From: Stratiformator vulcanicus
Lineage (GTDB): Bacteria; Planctomycetota; Planctomycetia; Planctomycetales; Planctomycetaceae
Assembly (NCBI RefSeq): GCF_007744515.1
Contig: NZ_CP036268.1
Location: forward strand, 3,864,088-3,928,087
Direction: 5' to 3'
DNA: 64,000 bases
Part shown: in pieces, positions 25,189 through 35,609 of the stretch
Layout: each line of letters opens with the position of its first letter
Numbering within the stretch: position 1 is the stretch's first letter
Position numbers and translations under genes: made by a program
Notes under the pieces: model-generated
Told to the model about the DNA's origin: nothing
The model's database searches: none
What the model saw: only the letters and a program-made list of their open reading frames with translations

Positions 25189-26975
25189 ATAAATGGCGTC
25201 AGCACGAGCGTGATCGCAGCCACGATCAGCGACAGCGGGCCGCCGAGCCGCAAGAAGTCGCTGAATCGATATCCGCCGGGGCCGAACACCATGAGGTTCG
25301 TCTGATAGCCGATCGGCGTCGCGAATGTCGCCGCGGCTGAGACCACGACCGCGATCGCGAACGGCTTGTGACTGACGCCAAGCCCGGTCGCCCCGGCCAT
25401 GGCGATTGGGAAGAACAAGACGGCTGCCGCTTTCGCCGTGATGAGGTTCGTGAAAATCATCGTGAGAAAATAGACGATCGCCAAGACCACCCACGGGTTG
25501 TCGCCAGCCGCTCTAATCAGCACTTCCGCGATCACTCGGGCACCCCCGGTCTTGTCGAGGGCCGCCCCCAAACCGAGACCCGCCGCCATCGTGATTAGAA
25601 CCGACCAATCGATCGACCGCCGGGCGTCGGCAATCCGGCAGCACCGGAACACGACCAGCAGACCGCCCGCCAGGAGCGCGGCGGTCATCATGGGGAGGAG
25701 CCCGGCCGTTACGACGGCCACCATCGCAACCATCACCAGCCGGGCCAGCCACGCCTTGTCGTGTCGTGGAGGAGTGGAGTCTTCAACTTCACTGACGAGA
25801 AAGAAATCGCGACTATTACGGCGGGAGGTCAGAAACCCCGGCGGCGCCTCCAGCAGCAACGTGTCGCCCGGCAACAGCTCGATGTCCCCGATCTTCTGAC
25901 GCAGCCGCTGCCCGTTACGAGCCACCGCAATCACGACCGCGTTGTAGTGCGAGCGGAACCGCGCCTCTCGAATCGACATCCGCAAGAAGGGACAAGTGTT
26001 GGAGACGACGGCTTCGACCATGACCCGTTTGTCGGTCGGCGCATTCAATTTGAATGTCTGATCGGTTGCCGGAACGAGACCGGGAATTTTGCGAAGGTCG
26101 ACCACCGAATCAACAATCCCGACGAACACCAATCGGTCGTTGGCCTCGAGGCATTCCGTCGGGGCGACCGCGACGAGCGTGCGGTCACCACGCTCGATCT
26201 CCGAGAGATACATTTGCGACAGGTGCCGCAGGCCGGCTTCTTCGATCGACTTGCCCACCAGCGGACTACCCGGCTCGACCGTCATTTCAACGGTGTATTC
26301 CCGCGGGTCATCTCCGAACGTGATCGCGGGACGACGTTCGGTCAATATTTTCTGACCGGCGAACAGGAGATACAGCAGGCCAAATATCGTTGCCGGAAAA
26401 CCGACCCAAGCGACCTCAAACATCGACAGACCGGCGCCGGTCCCGAGGTCGTTAAGCCGCTCATAGTCCCTGAGCAGTCCATGCACAACGAGCGTGGTAC
26501 TCGTGCCGATCAGCGTGCAAAGCCCGCCCAGAATCGCCGCGAACGACAGCGGCATCAGCAGGTAAGTCACGCTGATCCGATTCTTGCGGGCCCAGTCGGC
26601 AACGATGGGCATCATCATGGCCACGACCGGGGTGTTATTCAAAAAGGCGCTCATCACCGCCGAGGGCGTCAGGATCCGCAGTTGGGCCACGATCAACGAG
26701 GTGGGCCGACCGATCCATTGCTGACCAATGAAGCTCAAACCGCCGGTCTGCTTAAGCCCTTCGGCCACAACGAAGAGCGCCGCCACCGCGATCAGACCTT
26801 CATTGGCCATCTCTTCGAGGGCGTCTTTCGGGGCGATAACACCGCAGGCCAGCAGGACCGTCAGACCCGCCGTGAGTACCGCATCGGGCGCCGCTCGCAA
26901 GAACGTGAGCGCGGAGACGACCGCCGCCAGAACGACGAAGACCGCCGGAATATGGAACGCCTCCGGAAGCATCAC
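25176..26975 (-). CDS. SLC13/DASS-type anion transporter with two RCK-C domains
   Basis: 599 residues. Two membrane halves (about 1-205 and 405-599) each carry the DASS hairpin signature: SAFLNNTPVVAMMMPIVADW in the first and NLITAKAAAVLFFPIAMA in the second, with later SAAATFATPIGYQTNLMVFG. Between them two RCK-C (TrkA-C) domains (about 225-300 and 310-390) include GSPLVGKSIEEAGLRHLSQM and GDTLLLEAPPGF. Such proteins import sulfate, sulfonates or dicarboxylates coupled to sodium. The start codon overlaps the stop of the PAP-phosphatase-like gene by 4 bp (ATGA), so the two are translationally coupled. That partnership favours sulfate as substrate. Confidence 0.85.
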   Translation of the reverse strand: MMLPEAFHIPAVFVVLAAVVSALTFLRAAPDAVLTAGLTVLLACGVIAPKDALEEMANEGLIAVAALFVVAEGLKQTGGLSFIGQQWIGRPTSLIVAQLRILTPSAVMSAFLNNTPVVAMMMPIVADWARKNRISVTYLLMPLSFAAILGGLCTLIGTSTTLVVHGLLRDYERLNDLGTGAGLSMFEVAWVGFPATIFGLLYLLFAGQKILTERRPAITFGDDPREYTVEMTVEPGSPLVGKSIEEAGLRHLSQMYLSEIERGDRTLVAVAPTECLEANDRLVFVGIVDSVVDLRKIPGLVPATDQTFKLNAPTDKRVMVEAVVSNTCPFLRMSIREARFRSHYNAVVIAVARNGQRLRQKIGDIELLPGDTLLLEAPPGFLTSRRNSRDFFLVSEVEDSTPPRHDKAWLARLVMVAMVAVVTAGLLPMMTAALLAGGLLVVFRCCRIADARRSIDWSVLITMAAGLGLGAALDKTGGARVIAEVLIRAAGDNPWVVLAIVYFLTMIFTNLITAKAAAVLFFPIAMAGATGLGVSHKPFAIAVVVSAAATFATPIGYQTNLMVFGPGGYRFSDFLRLGGPLSLIVAAITLVLTPFIWPF

Positions 26976-27958
26976 ACGCCCGCCTTACGCACCGCGGCCA
27001 GTACGGCTTCATGAGCGGTCCCGTTCGACGCGACCACGCCGCGATTGGCCGAGAGGCCAGCCCCTTTCGTGAAATCGAGAGGCTTGCCGTCGACATCGGT
27101 CACGGTTCCCCCGGCTTCCTCGACTACAAGGACGCCCCCCGCGTGATCCCAAATTCGTTCGACGTATCCGGGCCGCGTCGGCAATCGAAGGTAGAGGTCT
27201 GCCTCCCCCCGGGCGACCGTCGCGTACTTCGCCTGACTGTCGAGCCGCACGGGATCGGAGCTGATTCCGAGTTCCTCGGCGATCTGCGCCGAGTGCCCGT
27301 GCGAACTGTGACCCGACTCGACCGATTCACAAAGTCGAAGTTGAGAGGTCTCCGAAGTCGACGAGACACGAACGTCTGCGGTCTCGTCGGAGTCGATCGC
27401 CATTACCGAAATGCCGGCTCCGCGTTCGGCCACAGAGATCGCGCCGACCGGTCCGTCCGCGCGGTCTGGATCGAACACCAGATTCGGGCAGCCGAGCAAC
27501 CCGAGGACGATCTCGCCCTCCACGATCAGAGCAAGGGCGACCGCATATTGGCCACCGCGCAAAAACCCCTTTGTGCCGTCGATCGGGTCGAGCGTCCAGA
27601 ACCGTGGTGAGAATTCGGTCGCGTGCCCTTCGTCGATCCACTCGCAAACCTGTGCGGCATCGGCTTCGATCCCGACGGCCGTCACCTCCGCGGCGATTCG
27701 GCCGCGGAACTCAGCCATCTCCGCCTTCTGTAACGCCGCCGCGTCTTCTTCGGCGATGATCGGATCGTCGGGAAATGACCGGCGAATCGCTCGACAGACG
27801 ATGGCCTGACTGGCGAAGTCGGCGATCGTCACCGGGCTGCGATCCGATTTATCGAGCTTTGCCGGATCGACGGCGGAACGCACATTTCGGCAGGCCAGGC
27901 AGGCCGTGCGCACAGCCTCGAGCGCTACTTCTCGCTCGCGTTGATAACGACTCGACAT
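26972..27958 (-). CDS. 3'(2'),5'-bisphosphate nucleotidase (HAL2/CysQ-like)
   Basis: 328 residues of the inositol-monophosphatase superfamily. Metal and substrate motifs: IIAEEDAAAL (first Glu), WTLDPIDGTKGFLRGGQYAV (DPIDGT signature, the KGF extension typical of HAL2/CysQ), and WDHAGGVLVVEEAGG near the C-terminus. These enzymes hydrolyse PAP to AMP, removing an inhibitor produced by sulfate activation and sulfotransferases. It is the upstream gene of a coupled pair with the SLC13 transporter. PAP turnover together with sulfate uptake is consistent, although inositol phosphatase activity cannot be excluded by sequence alone. Confidence 0.85.
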   Translation of the reverse strand: MSSRYQREREVALEAVRTACLACRNVRSAVDPAKLDKSDRSPVTIADFASQAIVCRAIRRSFPDDPIIAEEDAAALQKAEMAEFRGRIAAEVTAVGIEADAAQVCEWIDEGHATEFSPRFWTLDPIDGTKGFLRGGQYAVALALIVEGEIVLGLLGCPNLVFDPDRADGPVGAISVAERGAGISVMAIDSDETADVRVSSTSETSQLRLCESVESGHSSHGHSAQIAEELGISSDPVRLDSQAKYATVARGEADLYLRLPTRPGYVERIWDHAGGVLVVEEAGGTVTDVDGKPLDFTKGAGLSANRGVVASNGTAHEAVLAAVRKAGV

Positions 27959-28124
27959 GCTTAGTCCGTGACTCGAAATGGGAAGACTCGCGCGAAGTGT
28001 ATCCGATGATGCCGCCGATGTAGACCGAACGTGAGTGGCGCTGCGAAAGCGGATGACACATCGAAGTTGATGATCGTTCGATCGCGCGAAAAATGACTAA
28101 CGCCGTTGAGGAATCAAGATTTCT

Positions 28125-28160
28125 CGTTCCGGGGGCGGCGAAAACGCGGTCCCCGGCCAC
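28125..28160. repeat. Family E hairpin repeat, inverted copy
   Basis: Reads CGTTCCGGGGGCGGCG, AAAA-rich loop, CGCGGTCCCCGGCCAC on the + strand. It is the inverse of the copies at 8305 and 29711 with two differences. It lies just downstream of the lpxB stop (28215), where it could end transcription. Confidence 0.8.
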
Positions 28161-28214
28161 CCGCCGCCGGCGACCGCCGAAGTGGACGACGCACTTCGAA
28201 AGCCGAGATAGCTC

Positions 28215-29384
28215 TTAGGCTGCGACTCTTGACTGCGGTTGCATTCCGCCAAGCCGCTCGAGAATCGCATCGGCCGCCCGAGAGGTCGCTCCCGGTTCGG
28301 CGGCGCCGGCGGCAAGCTGACTCAGTTCGCGCCGAGACCGGTCGAGGTCCTGCGGACAGGCCAACCAGCGATCGACCGCGTCGGCAATCACTTCGGCGTG
28401 CCAATTATCGTCCGAGGCGAAGCGGAACTCCGGCATGACCTCCCGGCCCGCGATCAGATTGACGAGCGTGATAAACCGGCATTGCAGAAAGATCTTGTCG
28501 AGAACGGCCCACAACATGTTGTACCGGAACACGACCACCGCCGGTGTGCGACGGGCCATGACTTCGAGACTGACCGACCCCGAAACGATCAGGCAGCATT
28601 CCGCCAGTTCGATGATTTCGGATGTCTTCCCGACCGAAAATTCGACCGGGAACGGATTTTCGAGGTCTTCGTAGGCCGCCTGACAGATTGTGCGATGTTC
28701 CTCGCGATAGTTTGCGACTCGGAAGTTGACGTTGGGATGCTTCGCGGCGAGCCGCTGCATCACGTCGAGCATGATCGGCCAATTGCGTGCAATTTCCTGC
28801 CCCCGCGACCCCGGCAGGATGCCAACGGTGCGACGCTCGTCCGTGGAGCGCTCCACCAGAAAATCCTCATCGAGTTGCTTCTCGGCGACAGCATCGAAGA
28901 ACGGATGTCCGACGAAAACCGCATCGACGCCGCGATCCGCATACCATTCGGCCTCGAATGAAAGCCCGCAAAGCACGCGGTCGACGGTGCGGCGAATCTT
29001 GCCGATCCGCCAGCCGCCCCAGGCCCACATCTGCGGCGGCATGTAATAAATGACTGGAATTCCGAGCTTCTTCGCCGCTTTGGCCACCACGAAATTGAAT
29101 CCCGGAAAGTCGACCAGAATTAGGGCGTCGGGTTTTCGCTCTCGCATCAACTGCTTCGCCAGCCGGGCAAGTCGGATGAATTGCCCCAGCAACGGGATGA
29201 TTTTGAACAGCCCCATCACGGCGAGATCGGTCAGTTGAAAGTCCTGCCGCTGCCCGGCGGCGGCCATCTGCGGACCTCCGTAGCCGGAGAATTCCGCATT
29301 CGGAACCCGCTTTCGCAGTTCAGCGATCAGGTGCGCGGCGTGTTCATCGCCGCTCGGCTCGCCGACCGAGAAGAAAAAATGCAT
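28215..29384 (-). CDS. lpxB: Lipid-A-disaccharide synthase
   Basis: 389 residues from the ATG at 29384 (MHFFFSVGEPSGDEHAAHLI), the normal family start; an ATG 12 bp upstream (29396) is also possible, and the frame continues further without support. LpxB condenses UDP-diacylglucosamine with lipid X to form the lipid A disaccharide at the inner membrane. Signature blocks: SVGEPSGDEHAAHL, SGYGGPQM, VDFPGFNF, YYMPPQMWAWGGWR, ILPGSRGQEI and the C-terminal CCLIVSGSVSLEVM. Its presence supports an LPS-containing outer membrane. No other lpx genes are within the window. Confidence 0.92.
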   Translation of the reverse strand: MHFFFSVGEPSGDEHAAHLIAELRKRVPNAEFSGYGGPQMAAAGQRQDFQLTDLAVMGLFKIIPLLGQFIRLARLAKQLMRERKPDALILVDFPGFNFVVAKAAKKLGIPVIYYMPPQMWAWGGWRIGKIRRTVDRVLCGLSFEAEWYADRGVDAVFVGHPFFDAVAEKQLDEDFLVERSTDERRTVGILPGSRGQEIARNWPIMLDVMQRLAAKHPNVNFRVANYREEHRTICQAAYEDLENPFPVEFSVGKTSEIIELAECCLIVSGSVSLEVMARRTPAVVVFRYNMLWAVLDKIFLQCRFITLVNLIAGREVMPEFRFASDDNWHAEVIADAVDRWLACPQDLDRSRRELSQLAAGAAEPGATSRAADAILERLGGMQPQSRVAA

Positions 29385-29490
29385 AGTGCCATCCATGGCA
29401 GGGCTGCGACCGCGGTCGCGGAAATCTCCAAGTCGCAATTCTCGACAACCGCCCGAGTCGGTCAATACCAGCCCGCGGGAGGAGCCAAAA

Positions 29491-29533
29491 GAGTGGCCCG
29501 GACAACGTCCGGGCGGCGAAGCCGCCAGAGCAA
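29491..29533 (+). repeat. Family D repeat, single unit
   Basis: GAGTGGCCCGGACAACGTCC then GGGCGGCGAAGCCGCCAGAG. Two consecutive hairpins (CCCGGAC-AAC-GTCCGGG and GGCGGC-GAA-GCCGCC) are visible. The same unit occurs in tandem inverted form at 41483-41907. Confidence 0.8.
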
Positions 29534-29560
29534 TCAGCGGAGCCGGAAAGGCTAACTCAT

Positions 29561-29625
29561 ACAAGCCGCGCACGAAGTAAGCGGATCAACCCGTGCGATA
29601 TCCGCTTACTTTGTGCGCGGCTTGT
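29561..29625. repeat. Palindrome C, copy 3 (short spacer)
   Basis: Arms beginning ACAAGCCGCGCACGAAGTAA (29561) and ending GTGCGCGGCTTGT (29625). The spacer is shorter and different from copies 1 and 2 (AACCCGTGCGAT-like), so only the arms are conserved. That suggests the arms are the functional part. Confidence 0.85.
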
Positions 29626-29710
29626 CGAGCGGCGAAACAGCAATCGCAGCCTAGACATCGTCCAGAAGTCTTTTCACATCGCCATCCGGTGTCATGAAAC
29701 AAGCGGCAGG

Positions 29711-29746
29711 GTGGCCGGGGACGGCGCTTTCGCCGCCCCCGGAACG
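29711..29746. repeat. Family E hairpin repeat, copy 2
   Basis: Identical over 36 nt to the copy at 8305-8340, 21 kb away. Flanks show no similarity, so the repeat moves or spreads as a unit of about this size. Confidence 0.8.
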
Positions 29747-29985
29747 CGATATCTCAGACTCGTGATTCCAATAGACAAGCGTCGCCGGAGACAAGCTCGC
29801 TGTGGGCATCGTGAAGACGCCGTAGAAAGCCACCCGTTCGGGGTCCTGATTCACTCAGACTGATGTACTATCCGAAATAGCAGGGGGCCAAATCAATATT
29901 CGGTCGATCAGCTACTCTCCGGACCGCCGCCTACGCTTCAGGCTTGCCGATCAGCCGAATCGAATCCGCCTCATGAGAGTCGCCG

Positions 29986-31323
29986 CTACGAACTCTCGGC
30001 ACCGCACAGTTCGGGCCGGGGCGACGCGTCAGAAGCCTTTTCGAACTCCTCTTCCGCTTCGGCCGCCTCGCGTTCGCGGAGGGCTTCCATCTGGTAGTAG
30101 GACAGGTCGGTGTCCTCGACCTTCGCGCCCGTGAAGAGATAGACGATCCCAGTGCCGAGCGAGAGCGTCGCCGCCAAGGCGAAGGTTTGCGTGAACCCGC
30201 CGCCGGGAAAGAAATCGATGAGGAACCCGATCAGCGGAGCGAAGACTAGCGTGCCGGCTTCGATGCTCCCCAGCGCCATGTTCGTTCCGGTGCCCCGAAA
30301 CGGCTTCGGGTAGGCCTCGGTAATCATGGACACGACGGCCGGGAAGAGCAGGGCGTGACCGAAACCGGTGAAGACGGCCGGGATCAGGAACATCCATTGA
30401 TTGGTCACGAAGATTAGCGTCGTCTGCCCGACGGCATAACCGGCCAGTCCGTACAGAATCATGCGGTGCCGTCCCATCGATCGGCTCCAGCGCCGAGTCA
30501 ATACCCGAAAGGCAAAGGCCGACGCCGCGTATCCCACAAAGAACGGCCCGATGCCGCCGAGGTCGTAGAACGTCGCGTAACGCGTCAGGAAGACGGTCGT
30601 GATACAGAACGTCATGCCCATCATCAGGGCGACCAGAGTCGTCGACACCGGCTGGTACTTGAAGACAAGCCGATAGGCGGGCAGCGTCTCATGCGGTGGC
30701 TCATGCACATCCCGCCGGGTCAGCAGGGCGACCGTAAAGACGTAAGTCGCGGTGAGGGCCGTCGCGATTCCGAACAGCAGGGCGAAGCGGAATCCGCCAT
30801 CGAAGCCTTCGAAGACGAAGTCGCCGATCGTTGTTCCCAGAATCAGCCCGAGAAAGCCCGATGTCCCGAGCGTGCCGATCGCTTCGGTCCGGCGGTGAAA
30901 GGGAACCTGATTCTGAATGTGGACGTTCGAGCCGGTAAAGGCCCCGGCGAGTCCGATCGAGAAGAAGATGCGGGAGACATAGATCGGCCAGCCCACGCTG
31001 TTGGAGAGCAGCAGCCCTAACGCACCCACGAAGAACGCGATCGCCGTGGCAATCCAGACCCGGCGGAGCCCGAAGTGATCGATCGCCTGCCCGAGAAACA
31101 ACCGTGACAGCAGCGCCCCGGCGAGTCCGACACTGACGATATTACCCGCCGTCTGATCGGTTCCGCCCAGAAAGACCACAAGCTCCGCGAAGCGAAACGT
31201 CACCGCATTAGCCGTCACGACCGTCAAGTGGCCGATGTACGCGATCCAGAACGTGCGCGTGTAAATCGACTCCTCGGCAGCGAAGCGATCAGCAGGTTCG
31301 GCGGCGGCAGGTGGGGCGGACAT
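29986..31323 (-). CDS. Major facilitator superfamily transporter
   Basis: 445 residues from the ATG at 31323 (MSAPPAAAEPADRFAAEESI); an upstream in-frame extension to 31416 is Arg/Pro-rich and unlikely. Twelve membrane segments are visible, starting FWIAYIGHLTVVTANAVTFR. The MFS loop 2-3 motif reads GQAIDHFGLRRVWI. A symmetrical loop in the second half reads RRWSRSMGRHRMIL. A hydrophilic, Glu-rich C-terminus follows (LREREAAEAEEEFEK). Substrate is unknown. It is a single gene with intergenic gaps on both sides. Confidence 0.82.
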   Translation of the reverse strand: MSAPPAAAEPADRFAAEESIYTRTFWIAYIGHLTVVTANAVTFRFAELVVFLGGTDQTAGNIVSVGLAGALLSRLFLGQAIDHFGLRRVWIATAIAFFVGALGLLLSNSVGWPIYVSRIFFSIGLAGAFTGSNVHIQNQVPFHRRTEAIGTLGTSGFLGLILGTTIGDFVFEGFDGGFRFALLFGIATALTATYVFTVALLTRRDVHEPPHETLPAYRLVFKYQPVSTTLVALMMGMTFCITTVFLTRYATFYDLGGIGPFFVGYAASAFAFRVLTRRWSRSMGRHRMILYGLAGYAVGQTTLIFVTNQWMFLIPAVFTGFGHALLFPAVVSMITEAYPKPFRGTGTNMALGSIEAGTLVFAPLIGFLIDFFPGGGFTQTFALAATLSLGTGIVYLFTGAKVEDTDLSYYQMEALREREAAEAEEEFEKASDASPRPELCGAESS

Positions 31324-31466
31324 ACGTGGTGGAGGACTCAAGGAGGGACCGCGAGGTTCGCGATGAGTCCGATTGTAGAGGGAGGTCGGACCGCAGCACA
31401 GTTTGCTGCGTGACAAATCGCTGGGTTCGACTCATATCCATCGACGCCAGCGCGAGGCAAAATCAC

Positions 31467-32309
<843 letters not shown>

Positions 32310-32369
32310 GAGTCGAGGGGCTAGGGGCGAGAGAAGAGAGTCGAGAGAACAGAGACCATTCAGAGAAAA

Positions 32370-33428
32370 TCACCCATCACGCGACAGGGCGAGCCGGGCG
32401 TCGTCCGCCCCCGGAGGGCCGTCCGATGGCAACACATCCGCGGCGTCATTCGGTCGATCATCACTGGCAAACAACTCGGCGATCACGTCTTCGAGCGGGC
32501 GTTCGTTGACGCTGACATCATCAATCTGCGCCCGATCGAGCAGGTCGGACAGCACCCGCGCGACATCGGCTCGTTCGACTTCAATTTTCACCCGCGGCGG
32601 TGTCGCCTCAAGGAGCGTTCCGTAGCGGGACAGGTCGCCCGGAATCGGTCCACCGAACAGGACCTCAACCACCTTGTGCTTGCTGAAGCGATCCACAATG
32701 TCGGCGATCGGACCGTCGTGCTTGATGACGCCCTTGTTAATGACAATCGCCCGCTTGCACAGCGCCTCGACGTCTTTCATGTAGTGACTGGTCAGCAGGA
32801 CGGTGAGCTTTCGCTCGGACTGATAATGCTTGAGAAACTCCTGGACCTTCCGCTGCGAAATTACGTCGAGTCCGATGGTCGGCTCGTCCAGCAGCAGTAA
32901 TTCGGGACTGTGCAAAAGAGCCGCGATCAGCTCCATCCTCATGCGTTCGCCGAGCGACAGCTCGCGCACCGGCTGCCCGATCAGTTCACGGACTTCCAGC
33001 ATCGCCGTCAGCTCATCAACGCGGCGGTCGAAGTCCTGAGTGGGGATGCGATAGATCTCGCGGTGCAGCCGGAACGACTCTTGGGCGGGGAGGTCCCACC
33101 AAAGCTGATTCTTTTGTCCCATGACCAGCGAGAACCGGCGCCGGAAGGCGACCTCGCGCTTCCAGGGGACGTGGCCGAGGACCGTGGCCTCGCCGCCGGT
33201 GGGATAGATCAGCCCCGAAAGCAGCTTGAGCGTTGTCGTTTTGCCGGCACCGTTCGGGCCGAGGAACGCGACGAGTTCGCCCTTCTCGACGGTCAACGAC
33301 ACTTCGCGCACGGCATTGACGGTGCGATACGATCGCCGGAACAACCCGCCGACCGAGGCGAGCAGCCCTTCTTTCTTTTGATAAACCCGGTACTGCTTCT
33401 TCAGACCGCGGACGTCAACTGCGTTCAT
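32370..33428 (-). CDS. ABC transporter ATP-binding protein
   Basis: 352 residues. Walker [11 protein letters not shown] near residue 55, Q-loop [20 protein letters not shown], signature [12 protein letters not shown] (variant of LSGGQ), Walker [13 protein letters not shown] and H-loop LTSHYMKD. The [11 protein letters not shown] block is typical of ATPases paired with the ABC-2 permease type next door. A C-terminal extension of about 120 residues (DUF4162-like region, then a Pro/Asp-rich tail) follows. It is the first gene of the two-gene exporter operon. Confidence 0.9.
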   Translation of the reverse strand: MNAVDVRGLKKQYRVYQKKEGLLASVGGLFRRSYRTVNAVREVSLTVEKGELVAFLGPNGAGKTTTLKLLSGLIYPTGGEATVLGHVPWKREVAFRRRFSLVMGQKNQLWWDLPAQESFRLHREIYRIPTQDFDRRVDELTAMLEVRELIGQPVRELSLGERMRMELIAALLHSPELLLLDEPTIGLDVISQRKVQEFLKHYQSERKLTVLLTSHYMKDVEALCKRAIVINKGVIKHDGPIADIVDRFSKHKVVEVLFGGPIPGDLSRYGTLLEATPPRVKIEVERADVARVLSDLLDRAQIDDVSVNERPLEDVIAELFASDDRPNDAADVLPSDGPPGADDARLALSRDG

Positions 33429-33466
33429 AGCCGCAGTCTAGGCTCGACACGTAAGCGGGTCGAGCA

Positions 33467-33492
33467 ACGCCCGCCGAATGTTCGGCGGGCGT
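33467..33492. terminator. Strong palindrome downstream of the protease gene
   Basis: ACGCCCGCCGAA-TG-TTCGGCGGGCGT, a 12-bp perfect inverted repeat beginning 27 bp after the stop of the ctp-type protease (33519, minus strand). No T-run follows, so it is a hairpin of likely but unproven terminator function. Confidence 0.5.
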
Positions 33493-33518
33493 GATCTCAA
33501 ATCGCGATCGCTCAGCCA

Positions 33519-35609
33519 TTAGTCGTTCGCTGGAACTCGAACGTTGGACTGAACCGTCTTGGCCGGGTTGAGCAGGTCGACGTAGTCGACGCCGATCTGC
33601 AACACCTCATCGTTGTAATAGCCGTCGGGAAAGATCGGCTTGTCAGAGCCGGTGAGCTCTTCGTCTTCCGACTCTTTCTCCTGATCATCTTCGCGCTCGT
33701 CGGCCTCACGCTCGGCTCGGCGGGCCGCTTCGTTGAGAGAGGCCGTCTTCCGATTCTTCCGGGCTTCGATCCGGTCGATCCTTCGCAGCAGCTTTGCGAA
33801 TTCAGGATCGGCGGCGACCCGTGCCTGGCTTCGATTCTTCAACGTTCCGATCATGTCCCCGCTGACCAGCCCGAGCGACTCGGCATCGGTATTGGGATCG
33901 ATCTTGCTGAACGCGAGTGCGTTGTCGAGGTATTGCTCGCCCAACTCCAGGTGATCGAAGATCGAAGGCAGTACGACGTCGGACGGAATGCCGCGGTTCT
34001 GAGTGCTCGCGCCGTTGACGCGGTAGAATTGCTGGATCGTCAACTTAAGCGCACCGCTTTCGTCCCGGCTGAGGAAGCGGAACAGCCGCGGCGGGACCGG
34101 CATCACGTTTTGAACCGTTCCCTTACCATGCGTCGTCGTGTCACCGACCACGATGCCGCGGTCGTAATCGCGAATGGCCGCGGCGAAGATTTCAGAAGCC
34201 GATGCCGACAGCCGATTCGTCAGCACGACGAGCGGGCCGGCATAAGCAACGCCCGGGTCGACATCTTCGTGCGACTTGGTCGGCTCGCCCGGCTCTTTGA
34301 CCTGAACGACCGGGCCTTTGTCGATGAACAAACCGGTGACCTCGATCGCCTCGGTCAGCGCGCCGCCGCCGTTGGAACGCAGATCGACGACGACCAGATC
34401 GACGCCACCTTGTTGATCAAAGCTGTTCAAGACTTCTAAGACGTCGCGAGACGTGCTCTTGAAGCCGTCACGCTGAGCCTGAGCTCCGCGGAAGTCGCGA
34501 TAGAACGACGGGATGTTGACCACGCCGACCTTCACCGATTGGCCGCCCAGCCGCTTGCCCGTATCGATAATTTCACCGCGGACGGCAGCCGATTTGATTT
34601 CAACGGTCTGGCGAGTCAGGTCATAGGTCTCGATTCCGCCCGACTTCTTTTTAACCCGAAGCCGAACCACCGTGTCCTTCTTGCCGCGGATCAATTTCAC
34701 GACCTTGTTGAGCTTCATCTCAACCACATCGACGAACTCATCCTCGCCGCCTTGGGCCACGCCGATGATCTGGTCTCCGGCCTTGAGGCGACCGTCCGCA
34801 GCGGCGGCTCCGCCACCGATGATTTCCGCCACGGTCGTGTAGCCGTCTTCGTATCGCAGCGCCGCCCCGATCCCTTCGAGGCTCAACTCCATGCTGATGC
34901 GGAAGTCTTCCAGAGTTGCCTGCGACATGTAGCTGGAGTGCGGATCGAACGCGTGGGCCAGAGCCGACAGATAGGACTCCAGAATCTCTTCACGGTCGAT
35001 CTGCCCACGTGTGACGAGCAGATTGTGATATCGCTTCTTGAGACGGTCACGAATCTCCGTCTCATCGGTATCTTCGAGCTTGAGGATCAACACGTCCTGC
35101 TTGACCCGCTTTCGCCACCGCTCGTTCAGTTCCGCGGGAGAACGGGCCCACTCGAGCGCGTCAGGGTCAATGATGATCGTTTCTTCTTTCGTGAAATCGA
35201 AGTCGGACTCGGCCAATTGCTCCGCGTAGGCGACACGATTCTTCATCCGTTCGAGGAACCGGCCGTAAACGACGAACGCGAATGACGAATCGCCCCGGCT
35301 GACGAGATCGTCGAGCTGAGTGCGGAACTTGCCGAATTCATCGATGTCCGATTGAAGAAAGTACGACTTCAGCGGGTCGACCTGATCGATGAAATGATCG
35401 AAAAACTGCTTCGATGCCTCATCGTCGATTTCGGCCCGCTTGATGTGGTAGCGTTCCAACATGCTGGCCACGAGCTTGACGGTCGTCGTCTCGTCGCCGC
35501 GATTGCCCTGTGCGAAGATCGTTGTGGCCGTTGCGACGATCATCGCGACGGCCAGCGTCGCAGCGATTTGAGCTCGAAACTGAGATTGCATGTCCGATTT
35601 CCTATCCAC
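33519..35609 (-). CDS. Carboxy-terminal processing (tail-specific) protease, S41 family
   Basis: 696 residues. Order of parts: a signal peptide (RAQIAATLAVAMIVATATTI then FAQG near residue 33); an N-terminal helical domain with FDPHSSYMSQATLEDF; a PDZ domain with GIGAALRYEDGYTTVAEII and GRLKAGDQIIGVAQ; and the S41 catalytic core with VDLVVVDLRSNGGGALTEAI, the Ser in NRLSASASEIF (near residue 470) and the Lys in GDTTTHGKGTVQ (near 495). A long DUF3340-like C-terminal domain ends with an acidic coiled stretch (EREADEREDDQEKESEDEE). This matches Prc/Tsp, a periplasmic endoprotease that trims C-termini and degrades envelope proteins. Two starts (35609 or the ATG six codons on) are equally plausible. 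It is a monocistronic gene. Confidence 0.92.
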   Translation of the reverse strand: MDRKSDMQSQFRAQIAATLAVAMIVATATTIFAQGNRGDETTTVKLVASMLERYHIKRAEIDDEASKQFFDHFIDQVDPLKSYFLQSDIDEFGKFRTQLDDLVSRGDSSFAFVVYGRFLERMKNRVAYAEQLAESDFDFTKEETIIIDPDALEWARSPAELNERWRKRVKQDVLILKLEDTDETEIRDRLKKRYHNLLVTRGQIDREEILESYLSALAHAFDPHSSYMSQATLEDFRISMELSLEGIGAALRYEDGYTTVAEIIGGGAAAADGRLKAGDQIIGVAQGGEDEFVDVVEMKLNKVVKLIRGKKDTVVRLRVKKKSGGIETYDLTRQTVEIKSAAVRGEIIDTGKRLGGQSVKVGVVNIPSFYRDFRGAQAQRDGFKSTSRDVLEVLNSFDQQGGVDLVVVDLRSNGGGALTEAIEVTGLFIDKGPVVQVKEPGEPTKSHEDVDPGVAYAGPLVVLTNRLSASASEIFAAAIRDYDRGIVVGDTTTHGKGTVQNVMPVPPRLFRFLSRDESGALKLTIQQFYRVNGASTQNRGIPSDVVLPSIFDHLELGEQYLDNALAFSKIDPNTDAESLGLVSGDMIGTLKNRSQARVAADPEFAKLLRRIDRIEARKNRKTASLNEAARRAEREADEREDDQEKESEDEELTGSDKPIFPDGYYNDEVLQIGVDYVDLLNPAKTVQSNVRVPAND

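Larger units (their letters stand above)
29385..29985. other. Repeat-rich intergenic region between MFS gene and lpxB
   Basis: About 600 bp with three different repeats in a row: a family D element (29491-29533), palindrome C (29561-29625) and a family E hairpin (29711-29746). An open frame at 29651-29854 (minus) runs through the E hairpin and shows no family features, so I do not call it. The lpxB promoter must be in this region. Confidence 0.55.

Noticed and set aside
25761-27014. 417-residue plus-strand frame rich in Arg, Gln and His
   Set aside because: Antisense shadow of the SLC13 transporter gene.
29651-29854. 67-residue minus-strand frame
   Set aside because: It passes through the family E hairpin and shows no start context, motif or family; could be a decayed gene tail but cannot be supported.
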